Positions 8,931-16,925 are shown, counted from the first letter of the stretch. The stretch: 37,515 bases of DNA from Phil1 sp964600045 (GCA_964600045.1 CAZRHS010000011.1:1-37515); one strand, 5' to 3'. Notes: generated by a model from the letters alone, not told the origin. Translations and numbers: made by a program.

Positions 8931-9015
8931 ATAAAAATAAAAGCTCACTTATGTATCTCCCATGGCCTAACGATACATAAATAAGCTTCGGCGGTTACCC
9001 GGCGGCAATCCGCTT
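8931..9015 (-). promoter_or_regulatory. Structured leader with terminator, candidate guanidine riboswitch
   Basis: Read on the minus strand, a first hairpin (GCGG...CCGC, 8991-9013) is followed by CGAAGC and a long second hairpin (8941-8988: AAGCT and TTATGTATC paired with GATACATAA and AGCTT across a 3x3 internal loop, 14-base loop GTTAGGCCATGGGA). This runs into TTATTTTTAT, so the second stem doubles as an intrinsic terminator. Two hairpins, the second overlapping a terminator, in front of a Gdx gene, suggest a transcriptional guanidine switch, perhaps the class IV (mepA) type. Class assignment is inferred from architecture and context; I cannot run a covariance model. Confidence 0.5.
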
Positions 9016-9021
9016 GAATTT

Positions 9022-9050
9022 ATGGTATTATTATATTTGGCGCTTGTCAA
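9022..9050 (-). promoter_or_regulatory. Promoter of the SMR gene
   Basis: On the minus strand TTGACA (9045-9050), a 17-bp spacer and TACCAT (9022-9027). Predicted transcription starts near 9015, directly at the first hairpin of the leader. Confidence 0.6.
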
Positions 9051-9125
9051 GCCGGCTTATCGCCGCAGCTTGGCACAATAACACTTTCTATATACTTTTG
9101 TATATATTCTTTACAAAAACTAAAC

Positions 9126-9153
9126 TTGAAAAAACGAATAAATTGTGTATAAT
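9126..9153 (+). promoter_or_regulatory. Promoter of the DUF2798-atp operon
   Basis: TTGAAA (9126-9131), a 16-bp spacer and a perfect TATAAT (9148-9153). It is the best promoter between the divergent SMR gene and 9330, and would start transcription near 9160. Confidence 0.65.
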
Positions 9154-9162
9154 ACTTAACTG

Positions 9163-9268
9163 TGCCTGGCAGGCTTATGCTTGCCTGGCATGTTTTTGTT
9201 TATAACCTTAATGCAGACAAAAAATGTCGCGCTGCCATTGTCCGACGGTAGCGTGGCATTTGCTTTTT
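9163..9268 (+). promoter_or_regulatory. Leader with two terminator-like hairpins ahead of the atp operon
   Basis: Hairpin 1 (9163-9190) pairs TGCCTGGCAGGC with GCTTGCCTGGCA around TTAT with one mismatch, and runs into TGTTTTTGTTT. Hairpin 2 (9222-9261) pairs CGCTGCC with GGTAGCG, extended by AAATG/CATTT across a 3x3 loop, and runs into GCTTTTTGG. Both lie after the promoter and before the first gene, so they cannot end an upstream gene on this strand. Attenuation, or a short abundant RNA, is possible. No other gene is seen between 8915 and 9330. Confidence 0.5.
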
Positions 9269-9329
9269 GGCTCGTTGGGTTAAAGCATACGGCATAATTA
9301 ACCAAAATACAGTAGCAGGAGGAATAAAT

Positions 9330-9827
9330 ATGCCAAAGACTAAATTTGAATCCGTTATATTTACGGCCGTTACAGCGTGGATCATGGTCTATATCATGAC
9401 ACTTTATAACACCGTGCTCGCTACCGGCAGCTTTGTGAACGCAACTTTTCTGATTGCGCTTAAGGGAATGTGGGTTGAGTTTACAATCATTTTTCTTTGC
9501 GCCTTCTTTATATCAAGCCATGTCGCAAAGCATTTCGCGTTCCGCGTGGTAAAGCCTACGGACAGGCCTATCGCCATTATATTCGCGATACAAACGTTTA
9601 CCGTTGTTTCTCAGGTTGCTCTTGCCAGCATACTCGGCGTTTGGCACGGCTACGGTTTCACAAGCCAGTTCATACCGAACTACCTTCAAACCTATTGCAG
9701 AAACTTTATAATGGCTCTGCCCATTCAGCTCTTCATTGCCGGACCTATTGCCAGGTGGCTGTTTCGCCTCGTGTTCAGGCGCGGTGAAAAGGGCGAAAAG
9801 AGGAGCAGAGGAGCTGATTGCCTATGA
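9330..9827 (+). CDS. DUF2798-like membrane protein, first gene of the atp operon
   Basis: This 165-residue protein has four predicted membrane helices arranged as two similar halves, with the DUF2798-like pattern of polar and aromatic residues (VIFTAVTAWIMVYIMTLYNT, then a second copy around FAIQTFTVVSQVALAS). The start is the ATG at 9330 with AGGAGG seven bases upstream. Its stop overlaps the atpB start (ATGA), so it is translated together with subunit a. In most bacteria this first place is held by AtpI, which helps assemble the c ring. This protein is not recognisably AtpI, so a stand-in role in Fo assembly is only an inference from position. Confidence 0.75.
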   Translation: MPKTKFESVIFTAVTAWIMVYIMTLYNTVLATGSFVNATFLIALKGMWVEFTIIFLCAFFISSHVAKHFAFRVVKPTDRPIAIIFAIQTFTVVSQVALASILGVWHGYGFTSQFIPNYLQTYCRNFIMALPIQLFIAGPIARWLFRLVFRRGEKGEKRSRGADCL

Positions 9828-10672
9828 GCAAAAAGCAAAAAGCGGGCGGCATTTTGCCGTTTGTATGCGCGGCGGTCGTTCTGCTCATACTGATTGTGCT
9901 TACCGGCTCTTCTTCTCAGGGAAGCAAAGAGAGCATTAAAGAGGTAATGAAGGATGCCGTTCTGCACGAAAGCGAAAAGATAAGCTTTTTAGGCATCAAG
10001 GATGTGAACCCGGCCTTTATATCGGCCGTTGTGCTAACCGTGGCACTGCTTATTATAGCCGCCTGCATAAGAATATTTGTTATTCCGCGCTTCAGCTTTG
10101 TGCCGGGCAAGTTTCAGCTGCTGCTTGAAAAATGGGTAGGATTGTTTGACGATCTTGCCAAATCAAACAGCCCGCACAGAAACAATTTCCTGGGCGGCTA
10201 CGTATTCGCGGCGGGCTCATATATATTTATAAGCACGCTCTTTGAACTGTTCGGCTTTCAGGGGGTTACCACGCAGGGCTCGTCAATTGCCCTGCCCGCG
10301 CCGCTATCGGACATAAACGCGGCAATCGCCATGGGCTGCCTGTCCTATCTGGTAATTCTTTCCGGCGGAATAGCGGGCAACGGACTTAGGGGAGTAGGCA
10401 ACACGCTTAAGGATTTCTCACTGCCCATTTCAATGAGCTTTCGTCTGTTCGGCGCGCTGCTGAGCGGACTGCTGGTTACGGAGCTTGTTTATTACTATAT
10501 AAGCCTAAGCTTTGTTCTGCCGGTTATCGTCGGCGTAATGTTTACGCTGCTGCATGCGCTTATTCAGGCATACGTACTGACTATGCTTACTGCGCTGTTT
10601 TACGGAGAGGTCAGCGAACCTCATAAAAAAGAAAAGAAAAATAAAAAGGTTAAAATACAGGCCGCGGCCTGA
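9824..10672 (+). CDS. atpB: F-type ATP synthase subunit a
   Basis: The 282-residue membrane subunit forms the ion half-channels next to the c ring. The essential arginine is Arg207 in SMSFRLFGALLSG (E. coli has LRLFGN; the Asn is Ala here), and the last helices carry LLHALIQAYVLTMLTALFYGE. An additional N-terminal hydrophobic helix (about 9-27) and a polar loop precede the usual first helix. The C-terminus is strongly basic (HKKEKKNKKVK). The ATG at 9824 is chosen over an in-frame TTG at 9818 because its spacing from AGAGGAG is better and it gives an ATGA overlap with the preceding gene. Confidence 0.93.
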   Translation: MSKKQKAGGILPFVCAAVVLLILIVLTGSSSQGSKESIKEVMKDAVLHESEKISFLGIKDVNPAFISAVVLTVALLIIAACIRIFVIPRFSFVPGKFQLLLEKWVGLFDDLAKSNSPHRNNFLGGYVFAAGSYIFISTLFELFGFQGVTTQGSSIALPAPLSDINAAIAMGCLSYLVILSGGIAGNGLRGVGNTLKDFSLPISMSFRLFGALLSGLLVTELVYYYISLSFVLPVIVGVMFTLLHALIQAYVLTMLTALFYGEVSEPHKKEKKNKKVKIQAAA

Positions 10673-10689
10673 AACGGAGGTAAATTAAA

Positions 10690-11067
10690 ATGAAAAACAC
10701 TTTTAAGATAACTTTTGCTGTAATTATGATTACCATGCTGCTTGCTTTCTCGGTATGCGCTTATGCCTCAAACGGCGATGAGCTTATTGCCGCGAATACC
10801 GAAGAAGAAACAGCCGAAACCGAAACCGAGACCGAGGATAACGCAACCGGCACCAAGGCATGGGCCGCCGCTATAGCTATAGGCGTTGCCGCGGCTACCG
10901 GCGCAATAAGCATGGGCATTGCCATTTCAAAGTCGGTTGAGGGTATTTCCCGCCAGCCCGAGGCGGAAGGCAAAATCCGTACCGCCCTTATGCTTGGCCT
11001 GGTCTTTGTTGAAACCGCCATCATATATGCCCTTATAGTCGCAATACTTATTATCTTCGTGCTTTAA
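10690..11067 (+). CDS. atpE: F-type ATP synthase subunit c with signal peptide and acidic N-terminal extension
   Basis: At 125 residues this is much longer than the usual 70-90. Residues 1-26 look like a cleavable signal peptide (basic start, hydrophobic core, CAYA before S). Residues 27-55 are an acidic Glu/Thr-rich linker. The two-helix hairpin follows, with loop RQPEA (88-92) and ion-binding Glu108 in VFVETAIIY. At the place of Gln32 of Na+-translocating Ilyobacter c there is Met, so the ring is more likely proton-specific, although Thr and Tyr neighbours are kept. The c subunit N-terminus faces outside, so the acidic segment would line the outer face of the ring unless removed. GGAGG precedes the ATG. 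Confidence 0.92.
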   Translation: MKNTFKITFAVIMITMLLAFSVCAYASNGDELIAANTEEETAETETETEDNATGTKAWAAAIAIGVAAATGAISMGIAISKSVEGISRQPEAEGKIRTALMLGLVFVETAIIYALIVAILIIFVL

Positions 11068-11081
11068 TGGAGGCATAAAAG

Positions 11082-11528
11082 ATGGGAGTCCCTCTCAATA
11101 TTGATTGGCAGCAGATTCTGCTGCACCTGTTCAATTTTGTTATATTGGCAGGCGGGCTTTGGTTCCTTCTCTATAAGCCCGTAAAGGCCTTTATGGACAA
11201 ACGAACGGATTATTATAAGCAAATGGACAAGGCCGCTAACGAAAAGCTTGATTCCGCGGCGGCCCTTGATGAGGAGCGCAGGGCGAAACTTGATCGTGCA
11301 GACGCCGAAATAAGCCAAATGAAAGCACAGGCCGCAAAGGAGGCCGAGGCTGAGGCGGATGAGGAAATAGAAAAGGCTCGTAAGCAGGCGGAGCAGATAA
11401 TAAGCGATGCCAAGGCGCAGGCTGCCGCCGAAAAAAGCCGCATAGTCGCCTCTGCCAATAAGGAAATAGCAAACCTTGCGGCGGATGCGGCCGACAAGCT
11501 GATAAAGGAGGCCATGCGGCATGAATGA
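11082..11528 (+). CDS. atpF: F-type ATP synthase subunit b
   Basis: The 148-residue peripheral-stalk subunit has one N-terminal membrane helix (about 10-29, HLFNFVILAGGLWFLLYKPV) followed by a long Ala/Glu/Lys-rich coiled coil (about 35-145). A TGGAGG site lies upstream of the ATG. It is followed, with 8 bases of overlap, directly by atpA; the delta gene usually found at this point is missing. Length is close to normal, so there is no fused delta domain. Confidence 0.92.
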   Translation: MGVPLNIDWQQILLHLFNFVILAGGLWFLLYKPVKAFMDKRTDYYKQMDKAANEKLDSAAALDEERRAKLDRADAEISQMKAQAAKEAEAEADEEIEKARKQAEQIISDAKAQAAAEKSRIVASANKEIANLAADAADKLIKEAMRHE

Positions 11529-13113
11529 TAACCGTAGGCCGGAACTGATACAGAGCGGGCTGCGGCAGCTGCGCGAAGAATGGACCAAAATCGCCGAGCA
11601 TACCGATGCGGACGTTATTCCTCTTTTAAGGGACAGCCTTAAAAGCTGGACGCCGGACACTATGCTCGATCAGGTTGGCACCGTGCTCAGCGTTGGCGAC
11701 GGAATTGCTAACGTTGCGGGGCTTGAGTCCGCTTCCTACGGCGAAATACTTCTCTTTTCATCCGGAATCAGGGGCATGGTTCAGGACCTGAAAAAGGACT
11801 ATATAGGCTGCATACTCTTCGGTGACGACAGCGAAATTTCGCAGGGCAGCACAGTAATGCGCACCGGTAAAACAGCCGGCATCCCCGTAGGCGAGGGCTT
11901 TATAGGCCGCGTTGTGGATGCCTTGGGAAGCCCCATAGACGATCTTGGCCCCATTGATGCCGCGGATTATCGCCCCATTGAAAGACCCGCACCGGGAATA
12001 ATAGACAGGCAAAGCGTTAATAAGCCTATGGAAACAGGCCTTATCGCGATAGACTCCATGTTCCCCATAGGCCGCGGCCAGCGTGAGCTTATAATCGGGG
12101 ATCGTCAAACCGGCAAAACCGCCATCGCCGTGGATACAATGCTTAACCAAAAGGGCAAGGATGTTATCTGCATATACGTGGCAATAGGCCAAAAGGCAAG
12201 CTCTGTGGCTCAGCTTGTGGAAAATCTTCGCAGGCATGATGCGCTTTCGTATTCGGTTGTTGTGTGCGCAACCGCCGGCGAGTCGGCCTCACTCCAGTAT
12301 ATTGCCCCCTATGCGGGCTGCGCTCTCGGTGAGTATTTCATGGAGCAGGGCAAGGACGTGCTTATAGTGTACGACGATCTTTCAAAGCACGCCGTGGCAT
12401 ATAGGTCGCTCTCGCTTTTGCTGGAGCGTTCTCCGGGCAGAGAGGCGTACCCGGGCGATGTTTTCTACCTGCATTCAAGGCTGCTTGAGCGTTCCGCTCA
12501 CCTTAGCGCAGAAAAGGGCGGCGGCAGCATGACCGCGCTCCCGATAGTTGAAACGCAGGCGGGGGACGTGTCCGCGTATATCCCCACGAACATTATTTCA
12601 ATCACGGACGGTCAGATTTTCCTTGAAAGCGATCTGTTCTTCTCCGGCCAGCGCCCTGCCGTAAACGTAGGACTTTCCGTTTCCCGTGTAGGCGGAGACG
12701 CCCAGACAAAGGCCATGAAAAAGGCAGCCGGCGCGCTCAGGCTTGAGCTTGCGCAGTACAGGGAGATGGAGGTATTCACCCAGTTTTCAAGCGATCTGGA
12801 CGAGGCCACAAAGCAGCAGCTTATATACGGCCGCGGGTTGACGGAACTGCTTAAGCAAAAGCAGTCCTCGCCCATGAGCCAGCATGAGCAGGTTATAACG
12901 CTTGTTGCGGCGCTTAACCACATTATGCAGACCATTCCCGTTCGCCAAATACTGCAGTTCCGTTCCGGCCTTGTTGCCTACGTGGAGCAGATGGCTCCGA
13001 AGGTATGTGCCGAAATAGATAAAAAGGGCGTACTTACGGACGAGATGCAAAATCAAATCCTTAGTGTGGCGCGGGAGTATTTGAAGGAGTATACGGCAAG
13101 TGCCGAGGCATAA
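11521..13113 (+). CDS. atpA: F-type ATP synthase subunit alpha with extended N-terminus
   Basis: The 530-residue non-catalytic F1 subunit has Walker A GDRQTGKT at 193-200 and the alpha-specific segments PIGRGQRELIIG and FLESDLFFSGQRPAVNVGLSVSRVGG. In E. coli the same P-loop is at 169-176, so the N-terminus here is about 24 residues longer: a predicted amphipathic helix (RRPELIQSGLRQLREEW) precedes the normal start. The alpha N-terminus is where delta docks in other enzymes, and no delta gene is present. The start overlaps the end of atpF by 8 bases. Confidence 0.95.
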   Translation: MNDNRRPELIQSGLRQLREEWTKIAEHTDADVIPLLRDSLKSWTPDTMLDQVGTVLSVGDGIANVAGLESASYGEILLFSSGIRGMVQDLKKDYIGCILFGDDSEISQGSTVMRTGKTAGIPVGEGFIGRVVDALGSPIDDLGPIDAADYRPIERPAPGIIDRQSVNKPMETGLIAIDSMFPIGRGQRELIIGDRQTGKTAIAVDTMLNQKGKDVICIYVAIGQKASSVAQLVENLRRHDALSYSVVVCATAGESASLQYIAPYAGCALGEYFMEQGKDVLIVYDDLSKHAVAYRSLSLLLERSPGREAYPGDVFYLHSRLLERSAHLSAEKGGGSMTALPIVETQAGDVSAYIPTNIISITDGQIFLESDLFFSGQRPAVNVGLSVSRVGGDAQTKAMKKAAGALRLELAQYREMEVFTQFSSDLDEATKQQLIYGRGLTELLKQKQSSPMSQHEQVITLVAALNHIMQTIPVRQILQFRSGLVAYVEQMAPKVCAEIDKKGVLTDEMQNQILSVAREYLKEYTASAEA

Positions 13114-13128
13114 AGGCGGTGAGCGGTA

Positions 13129-14037
13129 ATGGCAAACACTAAGGAAATAAAAAGCCGCATAAACAGCGTTAAGGATACTCAAAAAATAACCAACGCCATG
13201 TATATGATCGCCTCTACCAAAATGCGCAAGGCAAAAGAGGAACTTGAAAACACGCGCCCGTATTTCAGGGCGCTGCAGGGCGAGATAAAGCGCATTTTCC
13301 GTACGGTAAGCGATGTTGAAAGCAAGTATTTCTTCCCTGCGGACGGCAGTCCCGCGCCGGACGGCACATACGCCGTGCTGGTTATTACGGCCGATAAAGG
13401 TCTTGCGGGTGCCTATAACCAGAACGTGATAAAGGAAGCCGAAAAGCTTTTAAGCCAGCATAACGACATAAAGCTTTTTGTTGTCGGCGAATACGGCAGG
13501 CAGGCGTTTACTCAGCGCCGAATACCCATAGAAAAAAGCTTTCTTTACACGGCCCAGAACCCAACCCTTCACAGGGCCAGGGAAATAAGCAGCCTGTTAT
13601 TGGAACTTTTTGATAATCGGACGGTTGATAAGATATTCGTAATATATACGGATCTTAAAAACAGCCTCGAATCGAAGGCCATATCAACCCGCCTTCTGCC
13701 GTTCCACAGGGCGCAGTTCGCTACCGGCGCAAACGAGAAAAACGTTGTTTCCCCGTTTGAGTTTATGCCGTCCGTAAGCGCTATTTTGGACAGCGTAATG
13801 CAAAGCTACGTTTCGGGCTTTATTTACAGCGCTCTTGTGGATAGCTTTTGCAGCGAGCAGAGCGCGCGCATGGCGGCAATGGATTCCGCGAACAGAAACG
13901 CGGAGAAAATATTGAACGATCTTACCGTTCAGTACAATCGCGTAAGGCAGGCGGCCATAACGCAGGAGATTACGGAGGTATCCTCCGGCGCCAAGGCACA
14001 GAAAAAGAAACACACAAAGGAGGTAAGCTCTTTATGA
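13129..14037 (+). CDS. atpG: F-type ATP synthase subunit gamma
   Basis: The 302-residue central rotor subunit starts with the typical helix TKEIKSRINSVKDTQKITNAMYMIASTKMR (two blocks of the family signature) and ends in the second coiled-coil helix (NAEKILNDLTVQYNRVRQAAITQEITEV), which inserts into the alpha/beta hexamer. A lysine-rich tail (AQKKKHTKE) extends past the usual end. The domain between them has VITADKGLAGAYN as in all gammas. The stop overlaps the atpD ATG (ATGA). Confidence 0.95.
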   Translation: MANTKEIKSRINSVKDTQKITNAMYMIASTKMRKAKEELENTRPYFRALQGEIKRIFRTVSDVESKYFFPADGSPAPDGTYAVLVITADKGLAGAYNQNVIKEAEKLLSQHNDIKLFVVGEYGRQAFTQRRIPIEKSFLYTAQNPTLHRAREISSLLLELFDNRTVDKIFVIYTDLKNSLESKAISTRLLPFHRAQFATGANEKNVVSPFEFMPSVSAILDSVMQSYVSGFIYSALVDSFCSEQSARMAAMDSANRNAEKILNDLTVQYNRVRQAAITQEITEVSSGAKAQKKKHTKEVSSL

Positions 14038-15437
14038 TATCAGGAAAAATCGTGCAGGTATCCGGACCTGTAATAGACGTTGCTTTCCCGCATGAGCAGC
14101 TTCCTAAAATCAGGGAGGCTCTTCGGGTAAGTGTAGGCGGCGAGGAGCGGATAATGGAAGTGGCTCAGCACATTGGGGATGACACCGTGCGCTGCATAAT
14201 GCTTGCCGCAAGCGAGGGTTTAACGCGCGGCATGCAGGTGCAATCCTGCGGCGGGGGAATAAGCGTTCCCGTCGGCGAATGCACGCTCGGCAGAATGTTC
14301 AACGTTTTGGGTAAGCCCATTGACGGCGGCGATGAAATAAAAGAAGACGAAAAGCGTTGGAAAATACACAGAAAAGCTCCCGGCTTCGCAAGCCAGCGCA
14401 ACACCGTTGAAATACTTGAAACCGGCATAAAGGTAATAGACCTGCTTGAGCCCTATTCAAAGGGCGGCAAAATTGGCCTGTTCGGCGGCGCAGGCGTAGG
14501 CAAAACGGTTCTTATTCAGGAACTTATTCATAATGTTGCAACGGAGCACGGCGGCTATTCCGTGTTTACCGGCGTAGGTGAGCGCAGCCGTGAGGGCAAC
14601 GACCTTTGGACGGAAATGCGTAAAAGCGGCGTTGCCGATAAAACAGCTTTGGTTTTCGGCCAGATGAACGAATCTCCAGGCGTGCGTATGCGCGTTGCGC
14701 TTTCGGGCCTTACAATGGCTGAATATTTCAGGGACGAGGAGCATAAGGACGTGCTTCTGTTCATAGATAACATATTCCGTTTCGTTCAGGCCGGCAGCGA
14801 GGTTTCAACCCTCCTTGGCCGTATGCCGTCGGCGGTTGGCTATCAGCCTACGCTTGCGGAAGAGATGGGCGCTCTGCAGGAAAGGATAACATCCACAAAA
14901 GATGGCTCCGTAACGTCCGTTCAGGCCGTATATGTTCCCGCGGACGATCTTACGGACCCTGCCCCCGCAACAACGTTTACGCATCTTGATGCCACAACCG
15001 TGCTCAGCCGAAAAATCGCCGAGCAGGGTATATATCCGGCCGTTGATCCGCTTGCCTCAACCTCACGAATACTTGAGGCATCCGTTGTAGGCGAGGAGCA
15101 TTACGAAACCGCGCGCAAGGTGCAGGAAATACTGCAAAAATACCACGAGCTGCAGGATATAATCGCAATACTCGGCATGGACGAGCTGAGCGAGGAGGAT
15201 AAGCAAACCGTTACCCGCGCCCGCAGGGTTCAGAAATTCCTTGCGCAGCCCACTCACGTTGCCGAAAAGTTCACCGGCATTCCCGGCGTATATGTTCCCT
15301 TAAGCGAAACCGTAAAGGGATTTAAGGCAATAGTGGAAGGAAAAATGGATGATTATCCGGAAGCGGCGTTCTATAATGTGGGCACCATAGAGGACGTTGT
15401 AAAAAAGGCCGAGCTGATGGGAGAAGCGCATGAGTAA
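14034..15437 (+). CDS. atpD: F-type ATP synthase subunit beta
   Basis: The 467-residue catalytic subunit has Walker A GGAGVGKT at 151-158, catalytic Glu183 in GVGERSREGND, Walker B VLLFIDNIFR, and the DELSEED-loop sequence MDELSEEDK. The start at 14034 gives the standard MISGKIVQVSGPVIDVAF, has AAAGGAGG upstream and overlaps atpG by four bases. An open frame reaching back to 13848 lies inside atpG and is not used. Confidence 0.96.
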   Translation: MISGKIVQVSGPVIDVAFPHEQLPKIREALRVSVGGEERIMEVAQHIGDDTVRCIMLAASEGLTRGMQVQSCGGGISVPVGECTLGRMFNVLGKPIDGGDEIKEDEKRWKIHRKAPGFASQRNTVEILETGIKVIDLLEPYSKGGKIGLFGGAGVGKTVLIQELIHNVATEHGGYSVFTGVGERSREGNDLWTEMRKSGVADKTALVFGQMNESPGVRMRVALSGLTMAEYFRDEEHKDVLLFIDNIFRFVQAGSEVSTLLGRMPSAVGYQPTLAEEMGALQERITSTKDGSVTSVQAVYVPADDLTDPAPATTFTHLDATTVLSRKIAEQGIYPAVDPLASTSRILEASVVGEEHYETARKVQEILQKYHELQDIIAILGMDELSEEDKQTVTRARRVQKFLAQPTHVAEKFTGIPGVYVPLSETVKGFKAIVEGKMDDYPEAAFYNVGTIEDVVKKAELMGEAHE

Positions 15438-15846
15438 GCCTTTTCAGGTATATATTCTCGCTGCGGATCGCGTTTTTTACGAAGGGCCGTGCGAGTCGCT
15501 TATCGTCCCCACAACGGAAGGGCAATATGGCATACTGGCGAACCACAGCAGCATGATAGGCGCCATATCCGCCGGCGTGCTTCAGTATCGCATTCCGGGC
15601 GAGCAGACCAAGACCGCCGCGGTTTCAGCGGGGCTTATAAAAATAGAGAATAACGAGGTGCTTGTCCTTGCCGATACGGCCGAACGCCCTGAGGAAATCG
15701 ATGAAAACCGTGCCAGGCGGGCGGAGGACAAGGCAAGGGAAGAGATACTTCAAAAGCGAAGCATTCGCGAGTATCGTTCCGCGCAGGCAGGCCTTGCAAG
15801 GGCCATTAACAGGCTGCGCGTAAAGCGCGAGTATACAGACAAGTAA
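15430..15846 (+). CDS. atpC: F-type ATP synthase subunit epsilon
   Basis: The 138-residue subunit has the N-terminal beta-sandwich (FQVYILAADRVFYEGPCESLIVPTTEGQYGIL) followed by the C-terminal helical hairpin (about 90-135) that can inhibit ATP hydrolysis. It overlaps atpD by 8 bases and is the last gene of the operon, followed by a strong terminator. Confidence 0.94.
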   Translation: MSKPFQVYILAADRVFYEGPCESLIVPTTEGQYGILANHSSMIGAISAGVLQYRIPGEQTKTAAVSAGLIKIENNEVLVLADTAERPEEIDENRARRAEDKAREEILQKRSIREYRSAQAGLARAINRLRVKREYTDK

Positions 15847-15861
15847 AATTAAAAATTGTTT

Positions 15862-15896
15862 ATGCCGCTGGTTTATCCGGCGGCATTTTTGTATTT
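15862..15896 (+). terminator. Rho-independent terminator of the atp operon
   Basis: ATGCCGCTGG pairs with CCGGCGGCAT around TTTAT and is followed by TTTTTGTATTTT. Confidence 0.93.
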
Positions 15897-15929
15897 TGAG
15901 CGTAAATCGGAATTGTTTGATATTCGCTA

Positions 15930-15958
15930 TTGACGGTATATAAATGATATGTTACAAT
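15930..15958 (+). promoter_or_regulatory. Promoter of the short-chain dehydrogenase gene
   Basis: TTGACG, a 17-bp spacer and TACAAT. Transcription would start near 15965, leaving a leader of about 60 bases. Confidence 0.65.
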
Positions 15959-16027
15959 TATATCGATAAATTCTTATCAATTCAATGCCGAAACGCATCA
16001 AGCGGCGGCGGAAAGGACAATTCTTCT

Positions 16028-16786
16028 ATGAAACTCGAAAACAAAGTAGTCGTGGTTACGGGCGCGTCTTCCGGTATGGGGCATGCCATAGTGGAGAAAT
16101 TCGTTCATGAGGGCGCAAAGGTAGTTGCCGTTGCGCGCCGCCTTGAGCGCCTTGAGCAGCTTGCCGCTTCGCTTGCGGGCGAGCCGGGTGAGGTTGCCGT
16201 ATACGCTGGCGATATTTCGGACAGGGCCGTAAACGAGGGCATGATAGATTTTGCCGTTGAAAAATTCGGCGCGCTGGACATACTTGTGAACAACGCCGGC
16301 GTTATGGACGATATGTCTCCCATAGGCGACGCTACCGACGAACGCTTTGAAAAAGTTATGCGGGTTAATGTATACGGGCCTATGTGCGCTATTCGCAAGG
16401 CTGTTAATTATTTTAAGCAAAACAACCGTCCCGGCAATATTATAAACATAACGTCGGAAGGTGCGGAGCATACCTGTGCGGGCGTGATATACTGCGCATC
16501 CAAGGCCGCCATGAATTCCGTTACCCGCAATACATCCTTCATGTATCAAAATGACAATATTCGCTGCAACGCAATCGCTCCGGGTGGCATCAATACCGAA
16601 ATTTCAACGTCAATGGGCATGCCTAATATGGCGGGCTACGGCCGTGTGAAGCCTGTTCTGGCCTGCTCTCCCAAGCCCGGCGCTCCCGAGCAGATTGCCG
16701 CCGCCGCGCTGTTCCTGGCAAGCGATGATTCTTCTTATGTGAATGGCGTAATCCTGCCGGTAGACGGCGGCTGGTGCGCAATGTAA
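16028..16786 (+). CDS. Short-chain dehydrogenase/reductase (classical SDR)
   Basis: The 252-residue oxidoreductase has a Rossmann fold with NAD(P)-binding TGASSGMG (11-18), structural NNAG (88-91) and the catalytic set Ser143, Tyr155 and Lys159 (YCASK). The C-terminal VNGVILPVDGGW is typical of the family. Arg37-Arg38 after the second strand (VARRLERL) suggest NADPH preference. The start at 16028 follows GGAAAGGA; an open frame 28 codons longer overlaps the promoter. It stands alone between its own promoter and terminator, so the substrate cannot be inferred. Confidence 0.9.
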   Translation: MKLENKVVVVTGASSGMGHAIVEKFVHEGAKVVAVARRLERLEQLAASLAGEPGEVAVYAGDISDRAVNEGMIDFAVEKFGALDILVNNAGVMDDMSPIGDATDERFEKVMRVNVYGPMCAIRKAVNYFKQNNRPGNIINITSEGAEHTCAGVIYCASKAAMNSVTRNTSFMYQNDNIRCNAIAPGGINTEISTSMGMPNMAGYGRVKPVLACSPKPGAPEQIAAAALFLASDDSSYVNGVILPVDGGWCAM

Positions 16787-16810
16787 AAACCAGGCAGAAC
16801 TGAATACTCA

Positions 16811-16846
16811 GCGGCGCTCCGAACAAAGCGGGGCGCCGCTTTTTTA
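16811..16846 (+). terminator. Rho-independent terminator of the SDR gene
   Basis: GCGGCGCTCC pairs with GGGGCGCCGC and is followed by a run of six T. Confidence 0.93.
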
Positions 16847-16925
16847 TTGTAATTGCGGCTTATAGCGATACTTATAGCGGAATGTACATTTTTCAAAAAA
16901 ATAATGGTAAAATTTGCTGAAACTA

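Noticed and set aside
9014..9205. 63-codon frame on the plus strand
   Set aside because: It has no ribosome site, spans the atp promoter and the first leader hairpin, and encodes a composition typical of noncoding AT-rich DNA.
10690..11067. Na+-specific c ring
   Set aside because: The position of Gln32 of the sodium motif is Met here, so the full sodium-binding set is not present, although Glu, Thr and Tyr are.
11521..11600. A hidden delta subunit fused to alpha
   Set aside because: The extension is only about 24 residues, far shorter than delta (about 180), and shows no delta motif.
13848..14033. Longer N-terminus for the ATP synthase beta subunit
   Set aside because: It lies within atpG; the standard N-terminus with an AGGAGG site starts at 14034.
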